NCBI RefSeq assembly: GCF_002298975.1
Contig: NZ_DBMV01000002.1
Location: 1 to 50,522 of the forward strand
Source: Ralstonia sp. UBA689
Lineage (GTDB): Bacteria; Pseudomonadota; Gammaproteobacteria; Burkholderiales; Burkholderiaceae
Direction: 5' to 3'
DNA length: 50,522 bases
Part shown: positions 1 to 9,997 of the stretch, one piece after another
How the letters are laid out: every line of letters starts with the position of its first letter
Numbering within the stretch: the stretch's first letter is position 1
Notes under the pieces: generated by a model
Database searches by the model: none
Seen by the model: the letters and a program-made list of their open reading frames with translations, nothing else
What the model was told of the DNA's origin: nothing
Position numbers and translations under genes: made by a program

Positions 1-76
1 GGGCGAATATTAGGCAGGTTTCTCGAACTGCGCAAGCCCTTTCTTTTTGTGGGGTCTTTTCTCCTCATTTTTCGAT

Positions 77-934
77 CTACGCAGCCCGATGGGAGCGAAT
101 CCAGCGCAACTCCCTGGCAGCGCACCCCCGGGCAGCGGTGGCGCGTATGTGAAACGCATTCACGATGGATGCCGGCGGCGCCTCGGGCGCCACGTCCTGA
201 GCACGCGCAAGCGAGATATCTGCGTCATGCACTTCGCCCAGAGCCTCTTGCAGCTTGCGTAAGTGCATGTAGCGTCGCTTGGGCGCCGTGACGCCGAGCG
301 CCGGGTAAAACGCCTCATAGAGATAGCGCCACTGCTTGGCGGCAATGCGCGCTCGGTGCAGACGCTCGGGTGGCGCCCGCTTTGGCCTACGCCCTCTCCG
401 GAGAAGTACCTTCCTGAGCGCGGCAGCCCTTGCCAGGGCGAAGTCAGCGTATGGAACTGATTCGACATCGACCCGAAACTCGGCGACCGCCCGCTCTAGC
501 CCTGTTAGCGCTTCCATCACCGCGGGCGATGCCAACTCTGCCCTCAGCGCGCGCCAGGCCCGACCGCGGGCCGCCCTCGCCCGGGACGTCGCCAGCTTGA
601 CCCACGCGTGAGCCTCATCGTCCGCCGGCAGGCTGGCTCCGGCTTTGGGCAGCCAGTCCAATAGAAGGACATCCCACTCCCGCACCGGACCGGTCGAGGC
701 CGCCAGGTTGCGCAGACGCGGCTTCCATTCGGCCTCGAAGGATTTGGGTAGCACCTGGGCGAATGTCACCCAGGCCGAGCGAAGCCGCCGCAGGGTCACG
801 CGAAACTGATGAAGATCCTCGTCAGTCGGCCTGGGCGCGGCCAACTTGCCCAGGACATCGCGCAAGGCGACGAGGTGCTCCAAGACGATGCCCGCAAAAA
901 TCGAACGAATCGCTGCATGTGAGTGCTTGCTCAC
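77..934 (-). CDS. CHAD domain-containing protein
   Basis: A 285-residue, Arg- and His-rich helical protein made of a single CHAD (conserved histidine alpha-helical) domain. The N-terminal helix carries HQFRVTLRRLRS and a second half carries RLHRARIAAKQWRY, the two basic helices typical of the family. CHAD domains bind inorganic polyphosphate and are often fused or adjacent to CYTH or polyphosphate enzymes; none is seen here. No signal peptide or membrane segment is visible, so it is probably cytosolic or granule-associated. The start is GTG, with GGGA about ten bases upstream. It is followed by only 76 bases before the window edge, so its downstream neighbour is unknown. The family call is firm; the polyphosphate role is from family knowledge. 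Confidence 0.85.
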   Translation of the reverse strand: MSKHSHAAIRSIFAGIVLEHLVALRDVLGKLAAPRPTDEDLHQFRVTLRRLRSAWVTFAQVLPKSFEAEWKPRLRNLAASTGPVREWDVLLLDWLPKAGASLPADDEAHAWVKLATSRARAARGRAWRALRAELASPAVMEALTGLERAVAEFRVDVESVPYADFALARAAALRKVLLRRGRRPKRAPPERLHRARIAAKQWRYLYEAFYPALGVTAPKRRYMHLRKLQEALGEVHDADISLARAQDVAPEAPPASIVNAFHIRATAARGCAARELRWIRSHRAA

Positions 935-1036
935 GACATTTCCCGGGTGGATTGGTAGATGACGGAGATGGCGTGCGGGGTGCGCGCCCTGTCATTTCAC
1001 TGTAGTCGACCGGCAAAAGACTGACGGCAGGTCAAA

Positions 1037-1801
1037 TCAACCCGCTTCGCTGGCGACCACCACGTCGACTTCGGCAGCACGGAATACCTCCGCCATCGGC
1101 TCGGGCACCGGGAGATCGGTGAAGAACTTGTCGATCTGCGAGACATGGCCGAGGCGGACCACGGCGCGGCGGCCGAACTTGGAATGGTCGGCGGCGAGCC
1201 AGACCTCGCGCGACTGCTCGATGATGGCTTGCGCGACGCGCACCTCGCGGTAGTCGTAATCGAGCAGCGTGCCGTCTTCGTCAATGCTGGAGACGCCGAT
1301 GATGCCGATGTCGACGCGAAACTGCTTCATGAAGTCGATGGTGGCTTCACCCACGATGCCGCGGTCGCGGTTGCGCACCAGGCCGCCGGCGACGATAACT
1401 TCCGTGTCCTGACTACCCGACAGGATGGAGGCGACGTTCAGGTTGTTGGTGATAACGCGCAGCCCCTTGCGGCCGACCAATGCCTTGGAGATCTCTTCGG
1501 TCGTCGTTCCAATATTGATGATCAGCGAGCGGCCGGGCTCGACGTGGCGCGCCACAACTTCGGCGATGCGGCGCTTGGCGTCGATGTGCAGGACCTGGCG
1601 CTGGTCGTAATCGATGTTCTCGACCGACGACGGCAAACCAACGCCGCCGTGGTAGCGCGCCAGCAGGCGTTCATCCTCAAGCTGGCGGATGTCGCGGCGG
1701 ATGGTCTGGGTGGTGACGCCGAGCACGCGGGCAAGCGCATCGACGGAGGCATCGCCGTGCTGGCGGACGTATTCGAGGATCTGGCGGTGGCGGGGAAGCA
1801 T
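1037..1801 (-). CDS. glpR: DeoR/GlpR-family transcriptional repressor of the glycerol operon
   Basis: DeoR-family regulator of 254 residues. The N-terminal winged helix-turn-helix (about residues 1-55) contains VDALARVLGVTTQTIRRDI followed by a YHGG turn. The C-terminal DeoR sensor domain (about 75-235) has INIGTTTEEISKAL and ITNNLNVASIL, the sugar-phosphate-binding fold. In this family the ligand is a phosphorylated sugar or polyol; divergence from glpD makes glycerol-3-phosphate the likely inducer. I chose the ATG at 1801, giving MLPRHRQILEYV, which aligns with usual DeoR starts. A TTG seven codons upstream is possible, and neither has a clear Shine-Dalgarno sequence. It probably represses both itself and the glp operon from the shared 154-bp spacer. 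The gene symbol is by context. Confidence 0.88.
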   Translation of the reverse strand: MLPRHRQILEYVRQHGDASVDALARVLGVTTQTIRRDIRQLEDERLLARYHGGVGLPSSVENIDYDQRQVLHIDAKRRIAEVVARHVEPGRSLIINIGTTTEEISKALVGRKGLRVITNNLNVASILSGSQDTEVIVAGGLVRNRDRGIVGEATIDFMKQFRVDIGIIGVSSIDEDGTLLDYDYREVRVAQAIIEQSREVWLAADHSKFGRRAVVRLGHVSQIDKFFTDLPVPEPMAEVFRAAEVDVVVASEAG

Positions 1802-1821
1802 TAAGTCAGCAAATGAACACA

Positions 1822-1920
1822 AACGAACATATGTGAGCGAATTAGGCGATTCCCTATGTTGCTTTATTTTCGCCTTTCACTACACTATCCGCGAACGCGT
1901 CACTATTCGCAAGAATTCGC
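1822..1920. promoter_or_regulatory. glpR-glpD divergent control region with GlpR-like half-sites
   Basis: AACGAACATA at 1822-1831 is, read on the minus strand, an exact match to the E. coli GlpR half-site WATGTTCGWT. A weaker direct copy, TGTGTTCATT, lies beside it. Further TTCGC/GCGAA words occur at 1837-1841, 1869-1873, 1891-1895, 1906-1910 and 1916-1920, the last two exactly ten bases apart. A possible glpD promoter is TTGCTT at 1859-1864 with TACACT at 1881-1886 (16-bp spacer). The half-site words are seen directly; binding by the neighbouring DeoR protein is inferred. Confidence 0.5.
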
Positions 1921-1955
1921 AAAAAGATGGCGCGCAAATCAACAGATTCCAACTC

Positions 1956-3533
1956 ATGCAACTCTCTGACGCGTCGCATCTGGACTGTGATCTGCTGGTG
2001 GTCGGAGGCGGCATCAACGGCGTGGGTATCGCGCGTGACGCTGTGGGCCGTGGCCTGTCGGTGGTCTTGTGTGAGAAGGACGACCTGGCCCAGCACACCT
2101 CTTCGGCCTCGACCAAGCTGATCCACGGCGGGCTGCGCTACCTCGAATATTACGAATTCGGCCTCGTGCGCAAGGCATTGCAGGAGCGCGAGGTGCTGCT
2201 GCGCATGGCACCGCACATCATGTGGCCGTTGCGCTTTGTGATGCCGCACGACGCGGCGCAGCGCCCGGCGTGGATGATCCGCGCGGGCCTCTTCTTATAT
2301 GACCATCTGGCGCGTCGGCGTTTTCTCCCCGGGTCGCAGGCGGTCAAGCTGGCGCAACACCCGGCGGGCAAGCCGCTCAAGCCAGGTTACACGCGCGGCT
2401 TTGTCTATTCGGACGGCTGGGTGGACGACGCCCGCCTGGTAGTGCTCAACGCCCGCGACGCCGCCGACCGCGGCGCACAGATCCTCACCCGCACGCGCTG
2501 CCTGAACGCAGAACGCCGCGCCGACGGCTGGCATGCCTCGCTGACGGGGCCGGACGGCATCCGCTCGGTGCACGCCAAGGCTATCGTCAACGCAGCCGGC
2601 CCATGGGCGGCGGACTTCGCCCGCGCGGCGCACGCGCTGCCGAGCACGCGCGGCCTGCGCCTGATCAAGGGCAGCCATATCGTCGTGCGTCGGATGTTCG
2701 ATCACCCGTTCGCTTATATCTTCCAGAACCCGGACGGGCGGATCGTATTTGCGATTCCGTACCAGAACGATTTCACGCTGATCGGCACGACCGACCTGGA
2801 ATACAAGGGCGATGTGAATCAGGTCGCGATCGACTCAGGCGAAATCCAATACCTGTGCGACATGGCTGGCCGCTACTTCGCCCAGCAACTCACGCCGGCC
2901 GACGTGGTGTGGACGTACTCGGGGGTGCGCCCACTGCTGGACGACAGCGCCGCCAATGCCTCGGCCATCACGCGCGACTATCTGGTCGAATGCGAGACCG
3001 GCGCCGACAGCAAGAGCGCGCCGCTCATCAACGTGTGGGGCGGCAAGATCACGACCTACCGCAAGCTGGCCGAAGAGGCGCTGGATCAATTGGCCTCGTA
3101 CCTGCCTGCCGCAGGCAAGCCGTCGTGGACAGCCGCCGCATCCTTGCCGGGCGGCGACCTGGAGGCGCCGGGGCAACTCGTCGCCGAATACACATTCGAC
3201 GATTTTGTCGCGCGCCTGCAAAAACGTTTGCCCTGGCTGCCGACCAAGCTGGCGACGCGTTATGCGCACCAGTACGGCACGCGCGTGAACACGCTGCTGG
3301 CCGGCGCCACGCGCCTGGAAAACCTGGGCGCCGAGGTCACGCCAGGCCTGTATGAGGCGGAAATCCGTTACCTGATCGAACACGAATGGGCCCGCACGGC
3401 GCAGGACATCCTGTGGCGGCGGACCAAGCTGGGGCTCTACGCCAGCGATGCCGATCGCGACCGCCTGGAGGGTTGGCTGATGCGGCATCTGCCGGAGAAC
3501 GATACCGCGCCGGCGGCAGAACGCGCCCCCTAA
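1956..3533 (+). CDS. glpD: Aerobic glycerol-3-phosphate dehydrogenase
   Basis: FAD-dependent enzyme of 525 residues that oxidises sn-glycerol-3-phosphate to dihydroxyacetone phosphate and passes electrons to ubiquinone at the inner membrane. The N-terminal dinucleotide-binding motif is VVGGGINGVG, followed by TKLIHGGLRYLE, a family signature. The C-terminal helical domain follows YTFDDFVARL. The length is close to E. coli GlpD (501). I chose the ATG at 1956 (MQLSDASHLDCDLL) because it starts just before the FAD fold, although the Shine-Dalgarno sequence is weak; the frame stays open further upstream, but that stretch lies in the promoter and the divergent repressor gene. It is the first gene of the glycerol operon; glpS begins 78 bases downstream. 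Confidence 0.96.
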   Translation: MQLSDASHLDCDLLVVGGGINGVGIARDAVGRGLSVVLCEKDDLAQHTSSASTKLIHGGLRYLEYYEFGLVRKALQEREVLLRMAPHIMWPLRFVMPHDAAQRPAWMIRAGLFLYDHLARRRFLPGSQAVKLAQHPAGKPLKPGYTRGFVYSDGWVDDARLVVLNARDAADRGAQILTRTRCLNAERRADGWHASLTGPDGIRSVHAKAIVNAAGPWAADFARAAHALPSTRGLRLIKGSHIVVRRMFDHPFAYIFQNPDGRIVFAIPYQNDFTLIGTTDLEYKGDVNQVAIDSGEIQYLCDMAGRYFAQQLTPADVVWTYSGVRPLLDDSAANASAITRDYLVECETGADSKSAPLINVWGGKITTYRKLAEEALDQLASYLPAAGKPSWTAAASLPGGDLEAPGQLVAEYTFDDFVARLQKRLPWLPTKLATRYAHQYGTRVNTLLAGATRLENLGAEVTPGLYEAEIRYLIEHEWARTAQDILWRRTKLGLYASDADRDRLEGWLMRHLPENDTAPAAERAP

Positions 3534-3611
3534 AGGTCAAGGCAGGCAACGCAAGGGGCCGGGGGCCCGAACACAGATCAAGAAGTAGAAGCAAAAAGAC
3601 GGGAGACGCAA

Positions 3612-4730
3612 TTGATTCTGGAACTGGACCAGGTTACGGCCATGGTCGGGGCGCAGACCCATCTGTACCCGACCAGCCTGCGGCTGGCGCCCGGCGCCAT
3701 CAACGTGCTGCTCGGGCCCACGCAGGCCGGCAAAACCACGTTGATGCGCATCATGGCCGGGCTGGACCGGCCGACCACCGGCCGCGTACTGGTCGACGGC
3801 AAGGACGTGACGGGCGTCGGGGTACGCGATCGCAATCTGGCGATGGTGTACCAGCAATTCATCAACTACCCGGCGATGACGGTGTACGACAACATCGCCT
3901 CGCCGCTGCGCCTGCAGGGCACCAACAGGAGCGAGATCGACACGCGCGTGCGTGCCGTCGCCGCAAAGCTCCACATCGACCACCTGCTGCAGCGCCTGCC
4001 GGCCGAGCTGTCGGGCGGCCAGCAGCAGCGCTGCGCGCTGGCGCGGGCACTGGTCAAGCGCGCGCCGCTGGTGCTGCTCGACGAGCCGCTGGTCAACCTC
4101 GACTACAAGCTGCGCGAAGAACTGCGCGCGGAGTTGGCCTCGCTGTTCGCCGACGGCGGCACGACCGTGGTGTACGCCACCACCGAGCCGCAGGAAGCGC
4201 TGCTGCTGGGCGGCCACACCGTCGTCATGCATGAAGGACGCGTGCTGCAGTCCGGCCCGACGCTCGACATGTACGAAGTGCCGGTGTCGGTCAACGCGGC
4301 GGCCATCTTCAACGACCCGCCGATGAACGTGCTGGACGCCACCGTGGTTGAGGGCAACCAGATCCGCCTGCCGCAAGGCATCAACGTTGCATGGACGCGC
4401 CCGCTGCCGATGGCGGCCGGCACGCGCTGCCGCATCGGCCTGCGTCCGAGCCACATCCGCCTGTCGCCGCGCAACGCTAGCGCGGTTGCCCTGCCGGGCA
4501 CGGTGGAGCTGGCCGAGTTGTCGGGTTCCGAAACGTATCTGCACGTGCGAGCGCATGCCGCCGGCCAGTCGAACAGCATCGGCCTTGTCGCGCAGTTGCC
4601 GGGCGTGCATGAGTTCGAACTGGGTGCTGCGCTGGACGTATTCGTCGATCCGGCCGAACTGTTCCTGTTCAATGACGCGGGCAAGCTGGTGAGCGCGCCC
4701 AAGCAGGGAGGCGCACATGGCGCGCATTGA
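3612..4730 (+). CDS. glpS: Glycerol ABC transporter ATP-binding protein GlpS
   Basis: MalK-type ABC ATPase of 372 residues, with a nucleotide-binding domain (1-235) and a C-terminal OB-like regulatory domain. It starts at TTG with GGGAG at 3601-3605. The signature LSGGQ (133-137) and Walker B VLLDE (154-158) are intact. Walker A is GPTQAGKTT (35-43), with Gln38 where Gly is usual. The switch histidine is missing: the motif reads YATTEPQEA, with Thr191 at the His position. It overlaps glpT by 14 bases and should pair with it in a heterodimer. The order S-T-P-Q-V plus DUF2160 matches the rhizobial glycerol importer GlpSTPQV (established knowledge). It could be annotated as an sn-glycerol-3-phosphate (UgpC-like) ATPase, but neither permease nor binding protein resembles Ugp. 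Confidence 0.88.
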   Translation: MILELDQVTAMVGAQTHLYPTSLRLAPGAINVLLGPTQAGKTTLMRIMAGLDRPTTGRVLVDGKDVTGVGVRDRNLAMVYQQFINYPAMTVYDNIASPLRLQGTNRSEIDTRVRAVAAKLHIDHLLQRLPAELSGGQQQRCALARALVKRAPLVLLDEPLVNLDYKLREELRAELASLFADGGTTVVYATTEPQEALLLGGHTVVMHEGRVLQSGPTLDMYEVPVSVNAAAIFNDPPMNVLDATVVEGNQIRLPQGINVAWTRPLPMAAGTRCRIGLRPSHIRLSPRNASAVALPGTVELAELSGSETYLHVRAHAAGQSNSIGLVAQLPGVHEFELGAALDVFVDPAELFLFNDAGKLVSAPKQGGAHGAH

Positions 4731-5822
4731 ATTCCGCAACCTGGGGCACAGCTACCGCCCCAACCCGCAAGCGCTGTCGGACTACGCGCTGCAGCCGATG
4801 AACATGACCTGGCGCGATGGCGGTGCCTATGCGCTGCTGGGGCCGTCGGGCTGCGGCAAGTCCACGCTTCTGAACATCATCTCGGGCCTGCTGACGCCGT
4901 CCGAAGGCCAGGTGCTGTTCGATGGACAGGACGTCACGCACGCCAGCCCGCGCGAGCGCAACATCGCGCAGGTGTTCCAGTTCCCGGTCATCTACGACAC
5001 GATGACCGTGTTCGACAACCTCGCCTTCCCGCTGCGCAATCGCAAGACGCCGGAAGCCGAGGTGAAGAAGCGCGTGGAAGAAGTGGCCGAGATTCTGGAG
5101 CTGCAGCACGCGCTCAAGCGCCGCGCCTCGGGCCTGGCGGCCGACGCCAAGCAGAAGATTTCGCTGGGCCGTGGCCTGGTGCGCAAAGACGTGGCGGCCA
5201 TCCTGTTCGACGAGCCGCTCACCGTCATCGATCCGCACCTGAAGTGGCAACTGCGTCGCCAGCTCAAGAAGATTCATCAGCAGCTCAAGCTCACGCTGAT
5301 CTACGTGACGCACGACCAAGTGGAGGCCCTGACCTTTGCCGACGAAGTGGTGGTCATGACCGAAGGCAAGGTGGTGCAGCAAGGCGGCCCGGAAGCGCTG
5401 TTCGAACGGCCGGACCACACCTTCGTCGGCTACTTCATCGGCAGCCCTGGCATGAACCTCTACCCAGTGACGGTGGATGGCGATGTGATCGCGCTGGGCG
5501 ATCAGCGCTTGTCCGTGGGCCGCGACACGCTCTCCACGCTCAAGAACGCAAACGGTTCGCTCAAGCTCGGCATCCGTCCGGAATTCGTGCAACTGGCGGC
5601 GCCCGGCGAAGTGGGCACCGTGGCGGCCGACGTGCATCAGGTGCAGCAACTTGGCACCCACCAGTTGCTGACCGCCAGTTTGGGCGGCAACGGCGACGGC
5701 AGCATCGGCCTGCCCATCAAGGCCAAGCTGCCCAACGAGGTGGCCGTGAGCGATTCGCGCGTGTGGCTGCGCCTGGACGCGCCGCAGACGCTGTACTACT
5801 GCAACGACGAGAGGATCGGCCG

Positions 5823-5826
<4 letters not shown>
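4717..5826 (+). CDS. glpT: Glycerol ABC transporter ATP-binding protein GlpT
   Basis: Second MalK-type ATPase of the importer, 369 residues. Walker A GPSGCGKST (42-50), Walker B AILFDE (161-166) and the switch histidine in YVTHDQVEA (His199) are all canonical. The ABC signature is not: where GlpS has LSGGQ this protein has LAADA (140-144), within ASGLAADAKQKISLGRGL. It thus complements GlpS exactly, whose signature is intact but whose Walker A and H-loop are altered. The C-terminal domain (about 240-369) resembles the TOBE/regulatory region of carbohydrate importers. Translation is probably coupled to its neighbours: the start lies inside glpS and the stop overlaps the glpP start by four bases. 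Not to be confused with the E. coli GlpT antiporter. Confidence 0.88.
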
Positions 5827-6705
<879 letters not shown>

Positions 6706-6713
<8 letters not shown>

Positions 6714-7539
6714 GCAGAACAACAACAACGAGCACAAGCGCAAGATCGCCCGGGCGATCACGCTGGCGGTGTATGTGGCGTTTGCCGTGCTGCCGCTGTA
6801 CTGGATGTTGAGCATGTCGCTCAAGACCAACGAGGAGACGCTGGCCGGCTTCTCGATCTGGCCGAAGCTCGTCACGTTCGACAACTACAAGATCATCTTC
6901 ACCGACCCGTCGTGGTACTGGGGTTACATCAACTCCATCATCTACGTGACGATGAACACGGTGCTCTCGACCGTGGTGGCGCTGCCGGCGGCCTACGCCT
7001 TCTCGCGCTACCGCTTCCTGGGCGACAAGCACATGTTCTTCTGGCTGCTGACGAACCGCATGACGCCGCCTGCGGTGTTCCTGCTGCCGTTCTTCCAGCT
7101 GTATTCGACGGTCGGGCTGATGGACACCCACCTCGGTGTGGCCCTGGCGCACATGCTGTTCAACGTGCCGCTGGCGGTGTGGATTCTCGAAGGCTTCATG
7201 TCGGGCATCCCGCGCGAGATTGACGAGACGGCCTACATCGACGGCTACAGCTTCCCCAAGTTCTTCCTGAAAATCTTCCTGCCGCTCATCAAGGCCGGTG
7301 TGGGCGTGACGGCATTCTTCTGCTTCATGTTCAGCTGGGTGGAGCTGCTTCTTGCGCGCACGCTCACCTCGGTCGATGCCAAACCCATCACCGCGGTCAT
7401 GACGCGCACGGTATCGGCCTCGGGCATGGATTGGGGCGTGCTGGCCGCCGCCGGCGTGCTGACGATCATTCCGGGCGCGCTGGTGATCTGGTTTGTGCGG
7501 AACTACATCGCGAAGGGCTTCGCGATGGGCCGAGTGTAA
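6706..7539 (+). CDS. glpQ: Glycerol ABC transporter permease GlpQ
   Basis: Second permease, 277 residues, MalG/UgpE class. The first membrane helix is at about 13-35 and the coupling motif reads EIDETAYIDGYSFPKFFLKI. It overlaps glpP by eight bases. The stop codon lies at the edge of a 111-bp hairpin repeat (7538-7648) that separates the membrane genes from the DUF2160 gene and glpV. The name follows the rhizobial system; it is unrelated to the GlpQ glycerophosphodiesterase of E. coli. Confidence 0.87.
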
Positions 7540-7648
7540 ACGCGATCAGGACGATTCTGACGGCCCGGCGCGGCCTTGCCGTACCACACGTACTGTCTGC
7601 GGCCGCGCCGAACCGTCAGAACCGCTGCGCTTCGCCCTGATCACGTTT
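7538..7648. repeat. 111-bp palindromic intergenic repeat, copy A
   Basis: An imperfect palindrome with nested stems: AAACGCGATCAGG pairs with CCTGATCACGTTT at the ends, TTCTGACGG with CCGTCAGAA inside, and GGCGCGGCC with GGCCGCGCC near the loop. The inverted second copy at 26563-26673 has exactly the same length. Between copies, changes in one arm are matched in the other, so the structure rather than the sequence is kept. It occupies most of the glpQ-DUF2160 gap within the operon and could act as a processing or attenuation hairpin. No transposase is nearby. Confidence 0.85.
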
Positions 7649-7683
7649 CCACGAACGTGGGAACGAATGTTGGAGAAATGAAC

Positions 7684-7965
7684 ATGTTCAGCTGGATGGC
7701 CTGGACGCCCGAAGTGGCGATCTTCTTTGGCTGCATCGCCCTGATGCTGGCCAGCATGACGGTCTGGGAGGTGGTTCGGCCCACGGTGGAGCGCAAGGGG
7801 CTCCTGCCGATTGCCACCACACGCGGCGACCGCCTCTTCATCGGCCTGCTGACCGCGGCCTATATCAACCTGGCGTGGGTTGGGCTCACGTCGGAAGAGA
7901 CCAGCGCCTGGGGCGGCTTCATCGCCTCGATGGTGGTGCTGCTGATCGTGATGTGGCGCGGCTGA
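7684..7965 (+). CDS. DUF2160 small membrane protein of the glycerol importer locus
   Basis: A 93-residue protein with three hydrophobic segments (about 8-28, 50-68 and 72-92) and a short charged loop, TTRGDRLF, between the first two. It matches DUF2160, a family repeatedly found between glpQ and glpV in glycerol ABC loci. Its function is unknown; an accessory subunit of the permease is the natural guess. Two in-frame ATGs lie at 7678 and 7684. I prefer 7684 because GGAG at 7672-7675 then has eight-base spacing. Confidence 0.82.
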   Translation: MFSWMAWTPEVAIFFGCIALMLASMTVWEVVRPTVERKGLLPIATTRGDRLFIGLLTAAYINLAWVGLTSEETSAWGGFIASMVVLLIVMWRG

Positions 7966-8045
7966 CGCGCCATCGGTGCATTTGAATTTGCAAGTCCGGA
8001 GGCATCAGCACGATGCTTCCACGCCCAAATCGACGTACGGGCACA

Positions 8046-8099
8046 GGCATTCCATCACGCTCCCCGCGTCGGAATGCCGGATGTTTTCGCTGCGGGGAG
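8046..8099 (+). promoter_or_regulatory. Interleaved stems (possible pseudoknot) in the glpV leader
   Basis: Two perfect 8-bp complementary pairs are interleaved: GGCATTCC (8046-8053) with GGAATGCC (8071-8078), and CTCCCCGC (8060-8067) with GCGGGGAG (8092-8099). Loops of 6, 3 and 13 bases fit an H-type pseudoknot; otherwise the two hairpins would exclude each other. The element ends 22 bases before the glpV Shine-Dalgarno AGGAGA (8121-8126). The complementarity is seen directly; folding and function are inference. Confidence 0.5.
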
Positions 8100-8131
8100 A
8101 ACAACAAGCCAACAAGCACGAGGAGATACCG

Positions 8132-9868
<1,737 letters not shown>

Positions 9869-9876
9869 TCTAGCGC

Positions 9877-9919
9877 AGCCCGCAGGGCGCCGGTCTTTGA
9901 CGACGGCCACCTGCGGGCT
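9877..9919 (+). terminator. Hairpin downstream of glpV
   Basis: AGCCCGCAGG (9877-9886) and CCTGCGGGCT (9910-9919) form a perfect 10-bp stem starting nine bases after the glpV stop. No T-run follows, so it looks more like an mRNA-stabilising or partial attenuating hairpin between glpV and glpK than a full terminator. Confidence 0.45.
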
Positions 9920-9944
9920 ACCATGCTTGTTTCCGTTTCATCCA

Positions 9945-9980
9945 CTGTCGGGCAGGGAGCACCATGACCTGGCCCGACAG
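9945..9980 (+). promoter_or_regulatory. Hairpin in the glpK leader
   Basis: CTGTCGGGC (9945-9953) pairs perfectly with GCCCGACAG (9972-9980), nine base pairs, ending 17 bases before the glpK ATG. The loop holds AGGGAG (9954-9959), the best Shine-Dalgarno-like sequence in this spacer, and an ATG at 9964 in a different frame from glpK. It may control translation of glpK. Confidence 0.4.
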
Positions 9981-9997
9981 TCATCAGACTCCGCCTT

